Positions 30,842-38,820 of a stretch of 43,898 nt of DNA are shown piece after piece. The stretch lies in NCBI GenBank assembly GCA_035525055.1, contig DATLEZ010000071.1, positions 1 to 43,898 of the forward strand. Direction: 5' to 3'. The number at the start of each line of letters is the position of its first letter. The stretch's first letter is position 1. The DNA comes from DATEEG01 sp035525055 (lineage in GTDB: Bacteria; Actinomycetota; Acidimicrobiia; Spongiisociales; ZC4RG35). The notes under the pieces are model-generated. The model was not told the DNA's origin and did no database searches. It worked only from the letters and a program-made list of their open reading frames with translations. Position numbers and translations under genes: made by a program.

Positions 30842-32390
30842 TACGAGGCAAGGCGCCACCTTCGGCCCGGCGGCGCTCTACAAACTCGCTCAGGGCATCG
30901 GCGACGCCACTATCGATCGGAGGTGGCTCAAAGCCCGCCAGGACGTCCTTCCAAATACGGTTGGCTCTCTCCGTCGCGGTATGTCCGCCAGATTCAATCC
31001 ACTGCTCGAAGTTCGATCGTTCGAACACGAGTGGCTCGTAGAAAGCCGACCGGAACCGTTCCAAAGTATGGGGAGCACCGAAGAAGTGGCCGCCCGGGGC
31101 GACCCCGGCGATGGCGTCGAAGGCGATCTCGGACTCGGAGACTTCGATCGGCATGAATGCCTCCGCCATTATCTGCAGCATCTCGACGTCCAATACGAAC
31201 TTCTCGTATGAGGCGGACAGCCCGGACTCCAGCCAACCGGCAGCGTGGATGATCATGTTGGCGCCTCCCTGGAGGGCTCCGAACATGTTCATCATCGTCT
31301 CATAGGCGCTCTGGGTGTCGGGGGCGTTCGAGGTGTTGACGCCTGACGAGCGCCAGGGCAATCCCAGACGGCGGGCAAGTTGTCCGCTGGCTATCGCAGC
31401 CTTGAACGCCTCTGGAGTTCCAAATGCAGGAGCACCCGAGCGCATGTCGACGTTCGAGGTGAAGGCCCCGTACACGACCGGAGTTCCCGGCTTGGCTACC
31501 TGGGCGAGGGTGATTCCGGCCAGGGCTTCGGCGTGTTGCAAGGTCAACGCCCCGGCCAGCGAAACCGGTGCCATCGCTCCCGCCAGTGTGAACGGCGTGA
31601 TCACCAGGGCCTGCCCAGCGCGAGCGAAATCGATGATTCCCTCACACATCGGTAGATCGAGTTGGCGGGGAGAGTTGGTGTTGATGACCGTCCAGCAGTG
31701 CGGTTCTCGGCCAAAGTCGCTTTGATCGAGACCGCTGACGAGCCGGACCATCTCCAGGCAATCGACCACCTGGGCGCGCCCCCGGCAATAGATGAAGGGG
31801 ACCTTGTCGCTCAACAACAACTGGGAAAGCGTCATCTGGAGGTGGCGCACCTCGAGGGGCACGTCCTGGGGCTCGACCGCTGGCGTCAGGCCATGGAGTA
31901 CGTCGTAGGCCTGCGTCAGCCTGATGAAATCCTCGAACTCGCTCAGGCTTCCAGACCTTCGTGAGCGGTCGAGATCGATCGAGTGAGGGGGTCCGGCAAC
32001 AGGGAAGAAGGCAACCGATCTTCCCCCCATCTCCACATCGCGCTCTTTGTTGCGAGAGCGGATTTCGAACCGGGCCGGTGCCGCGGCGACGGACGCGGCG
32101 ACAAGGTCGGGATCGAAGTGCACGTGTTCGTCGGCCTCATGAACCCGGGCCCCGGCCTCCCCCAGAAGGCTCCGGGCCTGCGGATGCAAGACCCGCATCC
32201 CGACTTCGGCCAGAATCCTGATGGCAGCTCCGTGGATGGCATCGACCTGGTCTTCGAACAGGACCCGGGCTGGCTCGAAGGGGTTGACAAGATGACGGTA
32301 TCGCTCGGAGCGGGCCGGGGAGGCATGCAGATCCTCGGGTCGCTTCCGTCGCCGTTCCCTCGGCGGCCTCTTATCTGTCGACGTATCCAT
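30837..32390 (-). CDS. Trimethylamine methyltransferase (MttB) family protein, copy 2
   Basis: A 517-residue paralogue of copy 1 starting at ATG 32390 with AAGG 7 nt upstream. Shared features are a charged N-tail, then NPFEPARVLFEDQVDAIHGA, ILAEVGMRVLHPQAR, TPFTLAGAMAPVSLAGAL, VYGAFTSNVDMRSGAPAFG, and VAPGGHFFGAPHTLERFRSA followed by a C-terminal RRRAEGG-like tail. There is no internal stop, hence it is a non-pyrrolysine member. As first gene of the operon with a GcvT-fused dehydrogenase and a DAO enzyme it may start degradation of a quaternary amine, as glycine betaine methyltransferases do. The required corrinoid acceptor is not encoded nearby. Confidence 0.85.
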   Translation of the reverse strand: MDTSTDKRPPRERRRKRPEDLHASPARSERYRHLVNPFEPARVLFEDQVDAIHGAAIRILAEVGMRVLHPQARSLLGEAGARVHEADEHVHFDPDLVAASVAAAPARFEIRSRNKERDVEMGGRSVAFFPVAGPPHSIDLDRSRRSGSLSEFEDFIRLTQAYDVLHGLTPAVEPQDVPLEVRHLQMTLSQLLLSDKVPFIYCRGRAQVVDCLEMVRLVSGLDQSDFGREPHCWTVINTNSPRQLDLPMCEGIIDFARAGQALVITPFTLAGAMAPVSLAGALTLQHAEALAGITLAQVAKPGTPVVYGAFTSNVDMRSGAPAFGTPEAFKAAIASGQLARRLGLPWRSSGVNTSNAPDTQSAYETMMNMFGALQGGANMIIHAAGWLESGLSASYEKFVLDVEMLQIMAEAFMPIEVSESEIAFDAIAGVAPGGHFFGAPHTLERFRSAFYEPLVFERSNFEQWIESGGHTATERANRIWKDVLAGFEPPPIDSGVADALSEFVERRRAEGGALPRT

Positions 32391-32455
32391 GCTGCGACCT
32401 TATGCCTCAGTCGGTAATCTCGCGGCACTGATTTCTTAGGAAGAGGGACCCGTCA

Positions 32456-33796
32456 ATGACCAAAGCTCTGCCGGCGGCAACGAAGTATCTGATCGTAGGT
32501 GCCGGGGTTCACGGTTTGAGCACTGCCTGGCACCTGGCTATGGAACTCGAGGCGCGCGGTCAGGAGCCGGGGGCAGACATCGTCTTGTTGGATAAGGCGG
32601 CTCCTGGCGCCGGGGCTACCGGGATCGCCTGCGGCTGTGTTCGCAACTTCTACATGACCGAGCCGCTTCACGGCATCCTCCGGGAGTCGGTCGACGTATG
32701 GAATTACGACCCGGTCCTGCTCGGGTTTCAACAGGTTGGCTACATCTCATGCGGTGAAGAGAACCAGATCGCCGACTACGAGCGCATCCACAAGAGCCAG
32801 CAGAGCGTCGACTACGCGTCAGACATGTACGTTGGTCAGGACGCTCGCGATTTTCTCACGGGTATCTGGCCCGACTTCCAGCACCACAGCATCGAAGTCG
32901 TGCTCCACGAAAGAATGAGCGGATATGCCGGGACGGCTCAAGCCGTCAAAGGCCTGATGGAGATGTGCCAGCGCCACGGCGTTCAGATCCATACCGGAGT
33001 GGAAGTGACCGGTTACGACGTACAGGGTGGACAGGTGACTGCCGTCGAGACCAATCAGGGCCGCATAAGAGCGGACGTCGTGATTCTGGGACTGGGAGCG
33101 TGGATTCCCTCGCATTGGGAGATGCTCGGCAAGCCGATGACGCTCGAAGTCGGGTACCGCGATGGTTCGGTCGTCGCCGACAAGGACATGTGGACATATT
33201 GGCGTCTGGAAGAAGGCGAGGTCTACTTCGACGGCCCGTACTACACAGCCGACAACAAGAACCCGCCTGTTCTACACGTTGAGTTGATGACTACCCCCGT
33301 GGTCGACCCTGTGACAGGCGTTGAGCTCGACGACAATGTCTACGTCTACTGGAAGAACGGGACCGAGCGGATGGAGCGACCTGGCATCCAGGGTGGGGGA
33401 ATGCCGGTCAAGCTTGGTCCCCATGCCTCGGTCGAGCCCTACGGCCACGCCAACGACGAATACCAGGCAGGCCCCAGATTCGCCGACTACTTCACTGCCA
33501 GCATGGGAATGCTCATGAAGCGCTTCGAGGGGATCCGGTTCGACTTCAAGGAACGGCGCAACGGTGGGATCGGAGCATTCACTCCCGACAACATCCCTGT
33601 GGTCGACTGGATCTTGCCCAACGTCTACATGATCGCCGACTCCAATCACGGCTTCAAGATGACGGGGATCGGGAAGTTGGTGGCCCGGCAGCTGGTGGGC
33701 TCGGAGCCGGTCGCGGCGCTTCGGCCTTTCGCCTTCGATCGATTCGGTCGAGGTCAAGCATTCGGATCGGGCACGACTCACAGCCCCTGGGTCTGA
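32456..33796 (+). CDS. FAD-dependent amine oxidoreductase (DAO family), 2
   Basis: A 446-residue enzyme starting at ATG 32456 behind GAAGAGGGA. It has YLIVGAGVHGLSTAWHLAMEL (FAD dinucleotide motif), LLDKAAPGAGATGIACGCVRN and a C-terminal NVYMIADSNHGFKMTGIGKL. The pattern is that of sarcosine oxidase beta-type proteins. The long insertion DPVTGVELDDNVYVYWKNGTER lies on the substrate-domain side. It is divergent from the MttB copy 2 operon, with a 65-bp shared promoter gap, and convergent with the enolase-superfamily gene. It likely oxidises an N-alkyl amino acid or similar amine; the exact substrate is unknown. Confidence 0.85.
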   Translation: MTKALPAATKYLIVGAGVHGLSTAWHLAMELEARGQEPGADIVLLDKAAPGAGATGIACGCVRNFYMTEPLHGILRESVDVWNYDPVLLGFQQVGYISCGEENQIADYERIHKSQQSVDYASDMYVGQDARDFLTGIWPDFQHHSIEVVLHERMSGYAGTAQAVKGLMEMCQRHGVQIHTGVEVTGYDVQGGQVTAVETNQGRIRADVVILGLGAWIPSHWEMLGKPMTLEVGYRDGSVVADKDMWTYWRLEEGEVYFDGPYYTADNKNPPVLHVELMTTPVVDPVTGVELDDNVYVYWKNGTERMERPGIQGGGMPVKLGPHASVEPYGHANDEYQAGPRFADYFTASMGMLMKRFEGIRFDFKERRNGGIGAFTPDNIPVVDWILPNVYMIADSNHGFKMTGIGKLVARQLVGSEPVAALRPFAFDRFGRGQAFGSGTTHSPWV

Positions 33797-33804
33797 AGAG
33801 CCGG

Positions 33805-34908
33805 TCAGCCCACTCGATACCGTTCTAGGGCCACCAGGTCGGGCTCAATGCCGAGCCCGGGGCCGGAGGGCACCTTGATGTCACCGTCGCGCCCGATCTC
33901 AAGCTGCAACGGGAGCATGAAGTCTCGTCGGTCGGTCGTCCAGGCCGGGGGGTCGTACGGCACCTCTATGTAGTCCGCTTTCGAGTACACCAGGGCGGTA
34001 TGCAAATTGGCCAGCAGACCAAGGCCTGTCGACCATGTATGTGGCGACCAAACCCGGTTCCGATCCTCGGCCCACCCGGCCACGATCCGGCACCCACTCA
34101 CCCCCCCGGCGAGGACGACATCGTTCTGGATCACGTCGACCGATTCCAGAAGGCGCCGGGTTTCGGACAATGACCGCACCATCTCTCCGGCCGCGATAGG
34201 GACCGGGCTGGTCTCCCTGAGGGCCGCGTATCCCTCGATGTCGGCGGTGTCCAATGGCTCCTCCAGCCAGAAGACGCCCAGTTCACCCAGAGCCCGGGCA
34301 CATTCTTGGGCAATGGTCAGGTCCCAGCGTCGGCTCACGTCGCCGGGCATCCGCCAACCATGGTTGGCGTCCACCATGAGGTCCATGCTCGATCCCACGG
34401 CTTCCCGAGCGGCCTGCACCACCTTGACGTCCTCGCGCCAATCGACATGGTTGAAGCGAATCTTGGCTGCCCGCACCCCCTCTTTCTGCCAGGCAAGCAG
34501 TCGCTCCACCCGCACTCGAGGATCAACCCGCTCTCCGGTCGATGCATAGGCGCGGTAGTGATCGGAGCTACCGCCCAGGAAACGCCACAGCGGCTTGCCG
34601 GCCGCCCGCGCCAGGAGATCCCAGATCGCTACCTCCACGGTCCAGTTGCGGCCGTGGTGGAAGTCCACGCTCTGACAAATTTCGAATACATGGTCGGTGT
34701 CGCTCGGGTCCAGCCCAGTGAGAAGTGACTCGAGCAAGGCGGCGTCCGACACCGGGGCGCCGCCGGCATAACCGCGAGCTCCGTCGTCGGTTTCGACGAT
34801 GACGATCGTCTCCCCGAAAGTATTCCTCGGCTTCGGATCCCAGGCAGCGTTGAACGGCGGGTCGAGCGGCAACGAATAGCTGCGGGCCTCGATTCCGGTG
34901 ACTTTCAC
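33805..34908 (-). CDS. Enolase-superfamily enzyme (mandelate racemase/muconate lactonizing type)
   Basis: A 367-residue enzyme with an alpha+beta capping domain (residues 1-125) and a barrel. Catalytic residues are visible: Lys149 in AAKIRF (a KxR form of the second-strand motif), metal ligands Asp180 (VDANHGW), Glu217 (LEEPLD) and Glu242 (AAGEM), then Asp263 (QNDVVLAGG) and His290 (SPHTWSTG). The Asp/His pair is of mandelate-racemase type, so it abstracts a proton alpha to a carboxylate, as a dehydratase or racemase. GTG 34908 overlaps the stop of the ABC ATPase gene (GTGA), so the enzyme is translationally coupled to the importer and probably acts on the imported compound. Confidence 0.87.
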   Translation of the reverse strand: MKVTGIEARSYSLPLDPPFNAAWDPKPRNTFGETIVIVETDDGARGYAGGAPVSDAALLESLLTGLDPSDTDHVFEICQSVDFHHGRNWTVEVAIWDLLARAAGKPLWRFLGGSSDHYRAYASTGERVDPRVRVERLLAWQKEGVRAAKIRFNHVDWREDVKVVQAAREAVGSSMDLMVDANHGWRMPGDVSRRWDLTIAQECARALGELGVFWLEEPLDTADIEGYAALRETSPVPIAAGEMVRSLSETRRLLESVDVIQNDVVLAGGVSGCRIVAGWAEDRNRVWSPHTWSTGLGLLANLHTALVYSKADYIEVPYDPPAWTTDRRDFMLPLQLEIGRDGDIKVPSGPGLGIEPDLVALERYRVG

Positions 34909-36947
34909 GCCAGTCGGACGAGTTGCATCTCGCGCAGTTCGGCGACCGGAATGTGGCAGCGCTTGAAATAGCCCGGCTCGGCCTCCTCAAGCGCTGGCTC
35001 GACGGTTTCGCAGATCTCTCCGATCTTCCGAGGGCAACGCGTTTGGAACACACAACCGGGTGGGGGATTCGAAGCGGCCGGGATCTCACCCTCGAGCCTG
35101 ATCCGGGTGCCCTCTTCCATGTCAGGTGACGCCGAAAGGAGGGCCTCGGTGTACGGGTGGTGAGGGCCCGCGAATATCCGATCGGAAGTGCCGACCTCCA
35201 TTAACCGACCGAGGTACATGACCGCCACACGGTCGGCGATGTATCGGACCACGTTGAGGTCGTGGGAGATGAACAGGTAGGCGACATCCTCCTCGGCCTG
35301 GAGTTCGGAGAGCAGGTTGATGATGGCCGCCTGGACCGATACGTCGAGGGCGGACGTGGGTTCATCACACACCACCAGGGCGGGAGACCCGGCGAAGGCA
35401 CGTGCGATCGCTACCCGCTGCTTCAGGCCACCCGAAAGCTGGCGCGGTTTGAGGTTGAAATGCTGGGTGCCCATCCGGACCTCTTGGAGAAGATCCTTTG
35501 TGCGGCTGTCGACCTCCTTGCGTCCGCCACCCCGCAACAGCGTCACCGCCCTCGAGATGATGCGGCGAACGCTGTGACGGCGATTGAGTGCGCTGTCGGG
35601 ATTCTGGAACACCATCTGCACGGCCCCGATCGACTTCTGGTCGCGGGCCTTCAGCTCCGTGGCGAGCTCGACGCCGCTAAGGGTGATCACCGATCCGTGG
35701 TCAGGAGCGTGGATCCCCAGCAGAACCTTGGCCAGGGTCGACTTCCCCGAACCCGACTCTCCCACCAACCCGACCGTCTCCCCGACCCGGATCTCAAGAT
35801 CGATGTCGGCGAGCGCGTAAACGGGCTGGCCTTCCTGTATGAAGGTCTTCGAGGTGTGACTTATCTGAACCAGAGTTTCGTTACTTCTGTGCCGGGCAGG
35901 GGCATCGGGGGGGACGGTCCGCGGAATGTCAGGAGCGAGATCAGGGAAGTGACATCTGCTCACCTCGTCACCTGGTAACGGATTCAGACCGGGCTCGACC
36001 TCCCGGCAGATGTCTTGGGCGATCGGGCACCGATCCGCATAGATGCACCCGACGATCTCAGCTCCCAGAGGAGGGAGAAAACCCGGGATGGTGTCGAGGG
36101 TCGTGTGGTCCCGGTCACCCTTGTCCGGCGTCGGCAGGGAGCGGAGCAGCCCCACTGTGTAGGGATGGCGGGGGTTGGTGAAGATGGCCTCGGTCGGACC
36201 CTCCGCCATCATGCGGCCGGCGTAGAGCACGGCAGTGCGGTCGCACATCTTTCGGATCACCGCCAGGCTGTGGCTGATGAAAAGCACCGATGTCCCGATC
36301 TCGTCCCGGAGATTGGCCACGAGATCGAGGACCTCAGCTTCGACGGTTGCATCCAGGCCGGTGGTGGGCTCGTCGAGGACCAGCAGTGCGGGCCGGGAGG
36401 CAATAGCCATGGCGATGACCACCCGCTGCAACATGCCTCCGGAAAGCTGGTGGGGGTAGCGGCGAGCGACCCGGACCGGGTCTGCGATCTGGACCTTCTC
36501 CAGAATCTCGACTACCCGCTGCTCCTGGTCCCCCTCCGGAACTCCCATCAAATCAAATACGTCAGCCACCTGGCGGCCGATCCTTAGAGAAGGGTTGAGC
36601 GCCGACGACGGATCCTGGTACACCATCGAGATCTGGTTGACCCGAACCTGGCGCAGTTCCTTGCTACCCATATGGGTTAGATCCCTGCCCGCTAGTCGGA
36701 TGGAACCCCCGCCGATCCGGCCGTTGCGGGGCAGATAGTGCATGATGGCCATGGCCACCGTCGATTTCCCACAACCGGACTCGCCCACCAGGCCAAACGT
36801 CCGGCCACGTTCAATGGTGAAGTTGATTTCGCGTACGGCGGTCTTCCAGTCAGTGCCGATCTTGTATTCGATAGCGAGGTTCTCGACCTCCAACACTGGC
36901 GCTGACGACACTTCCGATTCCCCTGTGAAACCGATTGGGCCAGTCAT
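34905..36947 (-). CDS. Peptide/nickel-type ABC transporter, fused double ATPase (DppD-DppF type)
   Basis: A 680-residue protein with two complete ABC modules in one chain. Module 1 has Walker A GESGCGKST, signature LSGGMLQR and Walker B LLVLDEPTTGLD. Module 2 has GESGSGKST, LSGGLKQR and ALVVCDEPTSALD. Each module ends in an oligopeptide-type C-terminal region with four Cys (for example CIYADRCPIAQDIC and CVFQTRCPRKIGEIC), a pattern able to bind an iron-sulfur cluster in related importers. ATG 36947 overlaps the permease stop (ATGA). The same frame is open to 37598, but the upstream part is antisense-like Arg-rich sequence inside the permease gene. Most members of this family are two separate proteins. 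Confidence 0.92.
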   Translation of the reverse strand: MTGPIGFTGESEVSSAPVLEVENLAIEYKIGTDWKTAVREINFTIERGRTFGLVGESGCGKSTVAMAIMHYLPRNGRIGGGSIRLAGRDLTHMGSKELRQVRVNQISMVYQDPSSALNPSLRIGRQVADVFDLMGVPEGDQEQRVVEILEKVQIADPVRVARRYPHQLSGGMLQRVVIAMAIASRPALLVLDEPTTGLDATVEAEVLDLVANLRDEIGTSVLFISHSLAVIRKMCDRTAVLYAGRMMAEGPTEAIFTNPRHPYTVGLLRSLPTPDKGDRDHTTLDTIPGFLPPLGAEIVGCIYADRCPIAQDICREVEPGLNPLPGDEVSRCHFPDLAPDIPRTVPPDAPARHRSNETLVQISHTSKTFIQEGQPVYALADIDLEIRVGETVGLVGESGSGKSTLAKVLLGIHAPDHGSVITLSGVELATELKARDQKSIGAVQMVFQNPDSALNRRHSVRRIISRAVTLLRGGGRKEVDSRTKDLLQEVRMGTQHFNLKPRQLSGGLKQRVAIARAFAGSPALVVCDEPTSALDVSVQAAIINLLSELQAEEDVAYLFISHDLNVVRYIADRVAVMYLGRLMEVGTSDRIFAGPHHPYTEALLSASPDMEEGTRIRLEGEIPAASNPPPGCVFQTRCPRKIGEICETVEPALEEAEPGYFKRCHIPVAELREMQLVRLA

Positions 36948-37825
36948 TCCGATGCCTGACTGATCGCATCTGCAACCAAGTTGACTCCTACCACGAGGGA
37001 GGCGATGGCCAATGCTGGAAACAGTACCGGCCACCATATGTTGGCGGTCAGGAAGCCGTAGTGCTGGGCGATCGCCAATCCCCAGTCGGGCACGGACGGT
37101 TCGACCCCGAATCCGAGGAAGGAGAGCGACAAGACGGTGAAGATCGCATATCCGAGGCGAACCGTGAACTCGACGGTGATGACGCTGGTCACGTTGGGCA
37201 ATATCTCGACAAACAGGATGTAAAAGGGATTCTCCTTGCGGAGCTGGGCGGCAGTCACATAGTCCAACTGGCGTTCTGAAAGCACGGCCGCTCGAACTGT
37301 CTTGGCAATAATGGGAGTGAACACCAGGCCGATCACCACGATGACCCCGACCGTGTTGGGACCCAGGGCGGCCAGGGCGATCATGCCCGTTATCACTAGG
37401 GGTATAGAGAGGAACGCGTCCAGTATTCGGCCAACGACGTCGTCCACGAAGCCGCCCAGATAGCCGACGAGGAGGCCGACAGCCGTTCCCGCGATCGTTC
37501 CCAACACAGTGGCCGCGAGGGCGACGGTAAGCACCTGGCGAGCGCCCACGATCACTCTCGACAAGACATCGCGGCCCAACTCGTCGGTCCCGAACCAATG
37601 CTCGGCTGATGGCGGCTGCAGGCGATTCAAGACATCGGTCGGTGAACCCAGCGGGTTATACGGCGCTACGAGGTCCCCAAACAATGCGAAGAAGATCCAC
37701 ATCAGTGTGATCGTGGCTCCCACCCAGAACGTGGCCGATCGCCGCAGAACACTCCATCGATGAGATCGCGCTGTCCGGGTTGACGTCAACCGTGACCTCC
37801 CAGGCGTAGCCGTGGATTGAGCCAC
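36944..37825 (-). CDS. ABC transporter permease (DppC/OppC type)
   Basis: A 293-residue permease with an N-terminal membrane segment after RRSATFWVGATITLMWIFFALFG, the family-typical HWFGTDELGRDVLSRVIVGARQVL, and an EAA-like cytoplasmic loop (RAAVLSERQLDYVTAAQLRKENPFYILFVEILPN). The GTG 37825 start overlaps the upstream permease gene by 40 nt. It forms the membrane channel with the DppB-type partner. Confidence 0.9.
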   Translation of the reverse strand: MAQSTATPGRSRLTSTRTARSHRWSVLRRSATFWVGATITLMWIFFALFGDLVAPYNPLGSPTDVLNRLQPPSAEHWFGTDELGRDVLSRVIVGARQVLTVALAATVLGTIAGTAVGLLVGYLGGFVDDVVGRILDAFLSIPLVITGMIALAALGPNTVGVIVVIGLVFTPIIAKTVRAAVLSERQLDYVTAAQLRKENPFYILFVEILPNVTSVITVEFTVRLGYAIFTVLSLSFLGFGVEPSVPDWGLAIAQHYGFLTANIWWPVLFPALAIASLVVGVNLVADAISQASE

Positions 37826-38739
37826 GAATAGATGAGATCAGCCACCAGCATCGCGACCTGAAATATGGCACCCACCACGAGAACACCGCCGGCCAGCAGT
37901 GGGAAGTCGGCGTTCCGGGCGGCATCGTAGAGAAGGCGGCCGATCCCCTGATAGCTGAATAGAAACTCCACGACTACCAACCCCCCGATCAGGTAGCCCA
38001 CCTGGGTGGCAATAACCGCAACCGTCGGAAGCAGAGCATTGCGCAGAACGTCGCGGCGGATCACCTTGGACCTGGGCAAGCCTTTGAGGATGGCGGTTCT
38101 CGTGTAGTCGGCTTCGAGGGCTTCGATAACGCCGGCGCGAGTGATCCGAGCGATATAGCCGAAGAGAACAAGGACCAGGCAGATAGCGGGCAGGATCAGA
38201 TAGCGCACTTGTGTGAAGAAGCTCGCACCGGCTGGGGGCGTGGCAGTGCCCGGAAGCCAGCGGAGGAAGACTGCGAACACGAGAATCAACACAATCCCGG
38301 AGACAAACTCAGGGATGACTGTGGCTGACAGGCCGCCCACTGTCACGATCCGATCGGTGAGCTTTCCTCGCCGCAGGGCCGCCACGATCCCGCCTAGCAA
38401 CGACAGGGGCACCACGATTATGAACGCGAGTGCAGCCAGCTTGGCGGAGTTGCCGAGCGCCCGGCCCATGAGTTCGTGGACCGGCCGGGAGTACGAGATC
38501 GAGAAGCCGAGATCGCCGGTGACGGCACTGCTGATCCAATCCCAATATTGCACGAGGACGGGACGATCGGTACCAAGCCTGGCATTGAGGGCATCCACGG
38601 CTTCCTGGTTGGCGAAAGGCCCGAGGATCCTGCGCCCGACATCCCCCGGAAGAAGCTGGGTGCCAATGAAAACCAGGACGCTCAACAGAAAGAGGGTTAT
38701 GACGGCAAGGCCGAACCTGCGCAGGATGAATTTGGTCAT
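37786..38739 (-). CDS. ABC transporter permease (DppB/OppB type)
   Basis: A 317-residue permease starting at ATG 38739. The start, MTKFILRRFGLAVITLFLLS, is the standard DppB N-terminus. It is followed by FIGTQLLPGD, RLGTDRPVLVQYWDWISS and an EAA-loop region (ARITRAGVIEALEADYTRTA followed by LKGLPRSKVIRRDVLRNALLP). About six membrane segments. It is separated from the binding-protein gene by a strong hairpin, which probably lowers permease expression relative to the binding protein. Confidence 0.9.
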   Translation of the reverse strand: MTKFILRRFGLAVITLFLLSVLVFIGTQLLPGDVGRRILGPFANQEAVDALNARLGTDRPVLVQYWDWISSAVTGDLGFSISYSRPVHELMGRALGNSAKLAALAFIIVVPLSLLGGIVAALRRGKLTDRIVTVGGLSATVIPEFVSGIVLILVFAVFLRWLPGTATPPAGASFFTQVRYLILPAICLVLVLFGYIARITRAGVIEALEADYTRTAILKGLPRSKVIRRDVLRNALLPTVAVIATQVGYLIGGLVVVEFLFSYQGIGRLLYDAARNADFPLLAGGVLVVGAIFQVAMLVADLIYSWLNPRLRLGGHG

Positions 38740-38770
38740 CGAAGGCCTAGTTCAGAGTTCGCAGGCGAAA

Positions 38771-38804
38771 CAGGCGAGCCCTCGAACTAGCGAGGGCTCG
38801 CCTG
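38771..38804 (-). terminator. 14-bp-stem hairpin between binding-protein and permease genes
   Basis: CAGGCGAGCCCTCG (38771-38784), a 6-nt loop and CGAGGGCTCGCCTG (38791-38804) form a perfect 14-bp stem. On the minus strand only a short TTT follows, so it is more likely a partial terminator or a 3'-end stabiliser for the binding-protein message than a full stop. Confidence 0.7.
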
Positions 38805-38820
38805 CTGCAGTTCACCACCG

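Noticed and set aside
19656..32390. Pyrrolysine-containing trimethylamine methyltransferases
   Set aside because: Both MttB-like genes are continuous without an internal TAG, and no pyl genes were seen.
36948..37598. N-terminal extension of the fused ABC ATPase
   Set aside because: It lies wholly inside the DppC-type permease gene in another frame and is Arg/Pro/Gly-rich with no domain. ATG 36947 with the ATGA overlap is the natural start.
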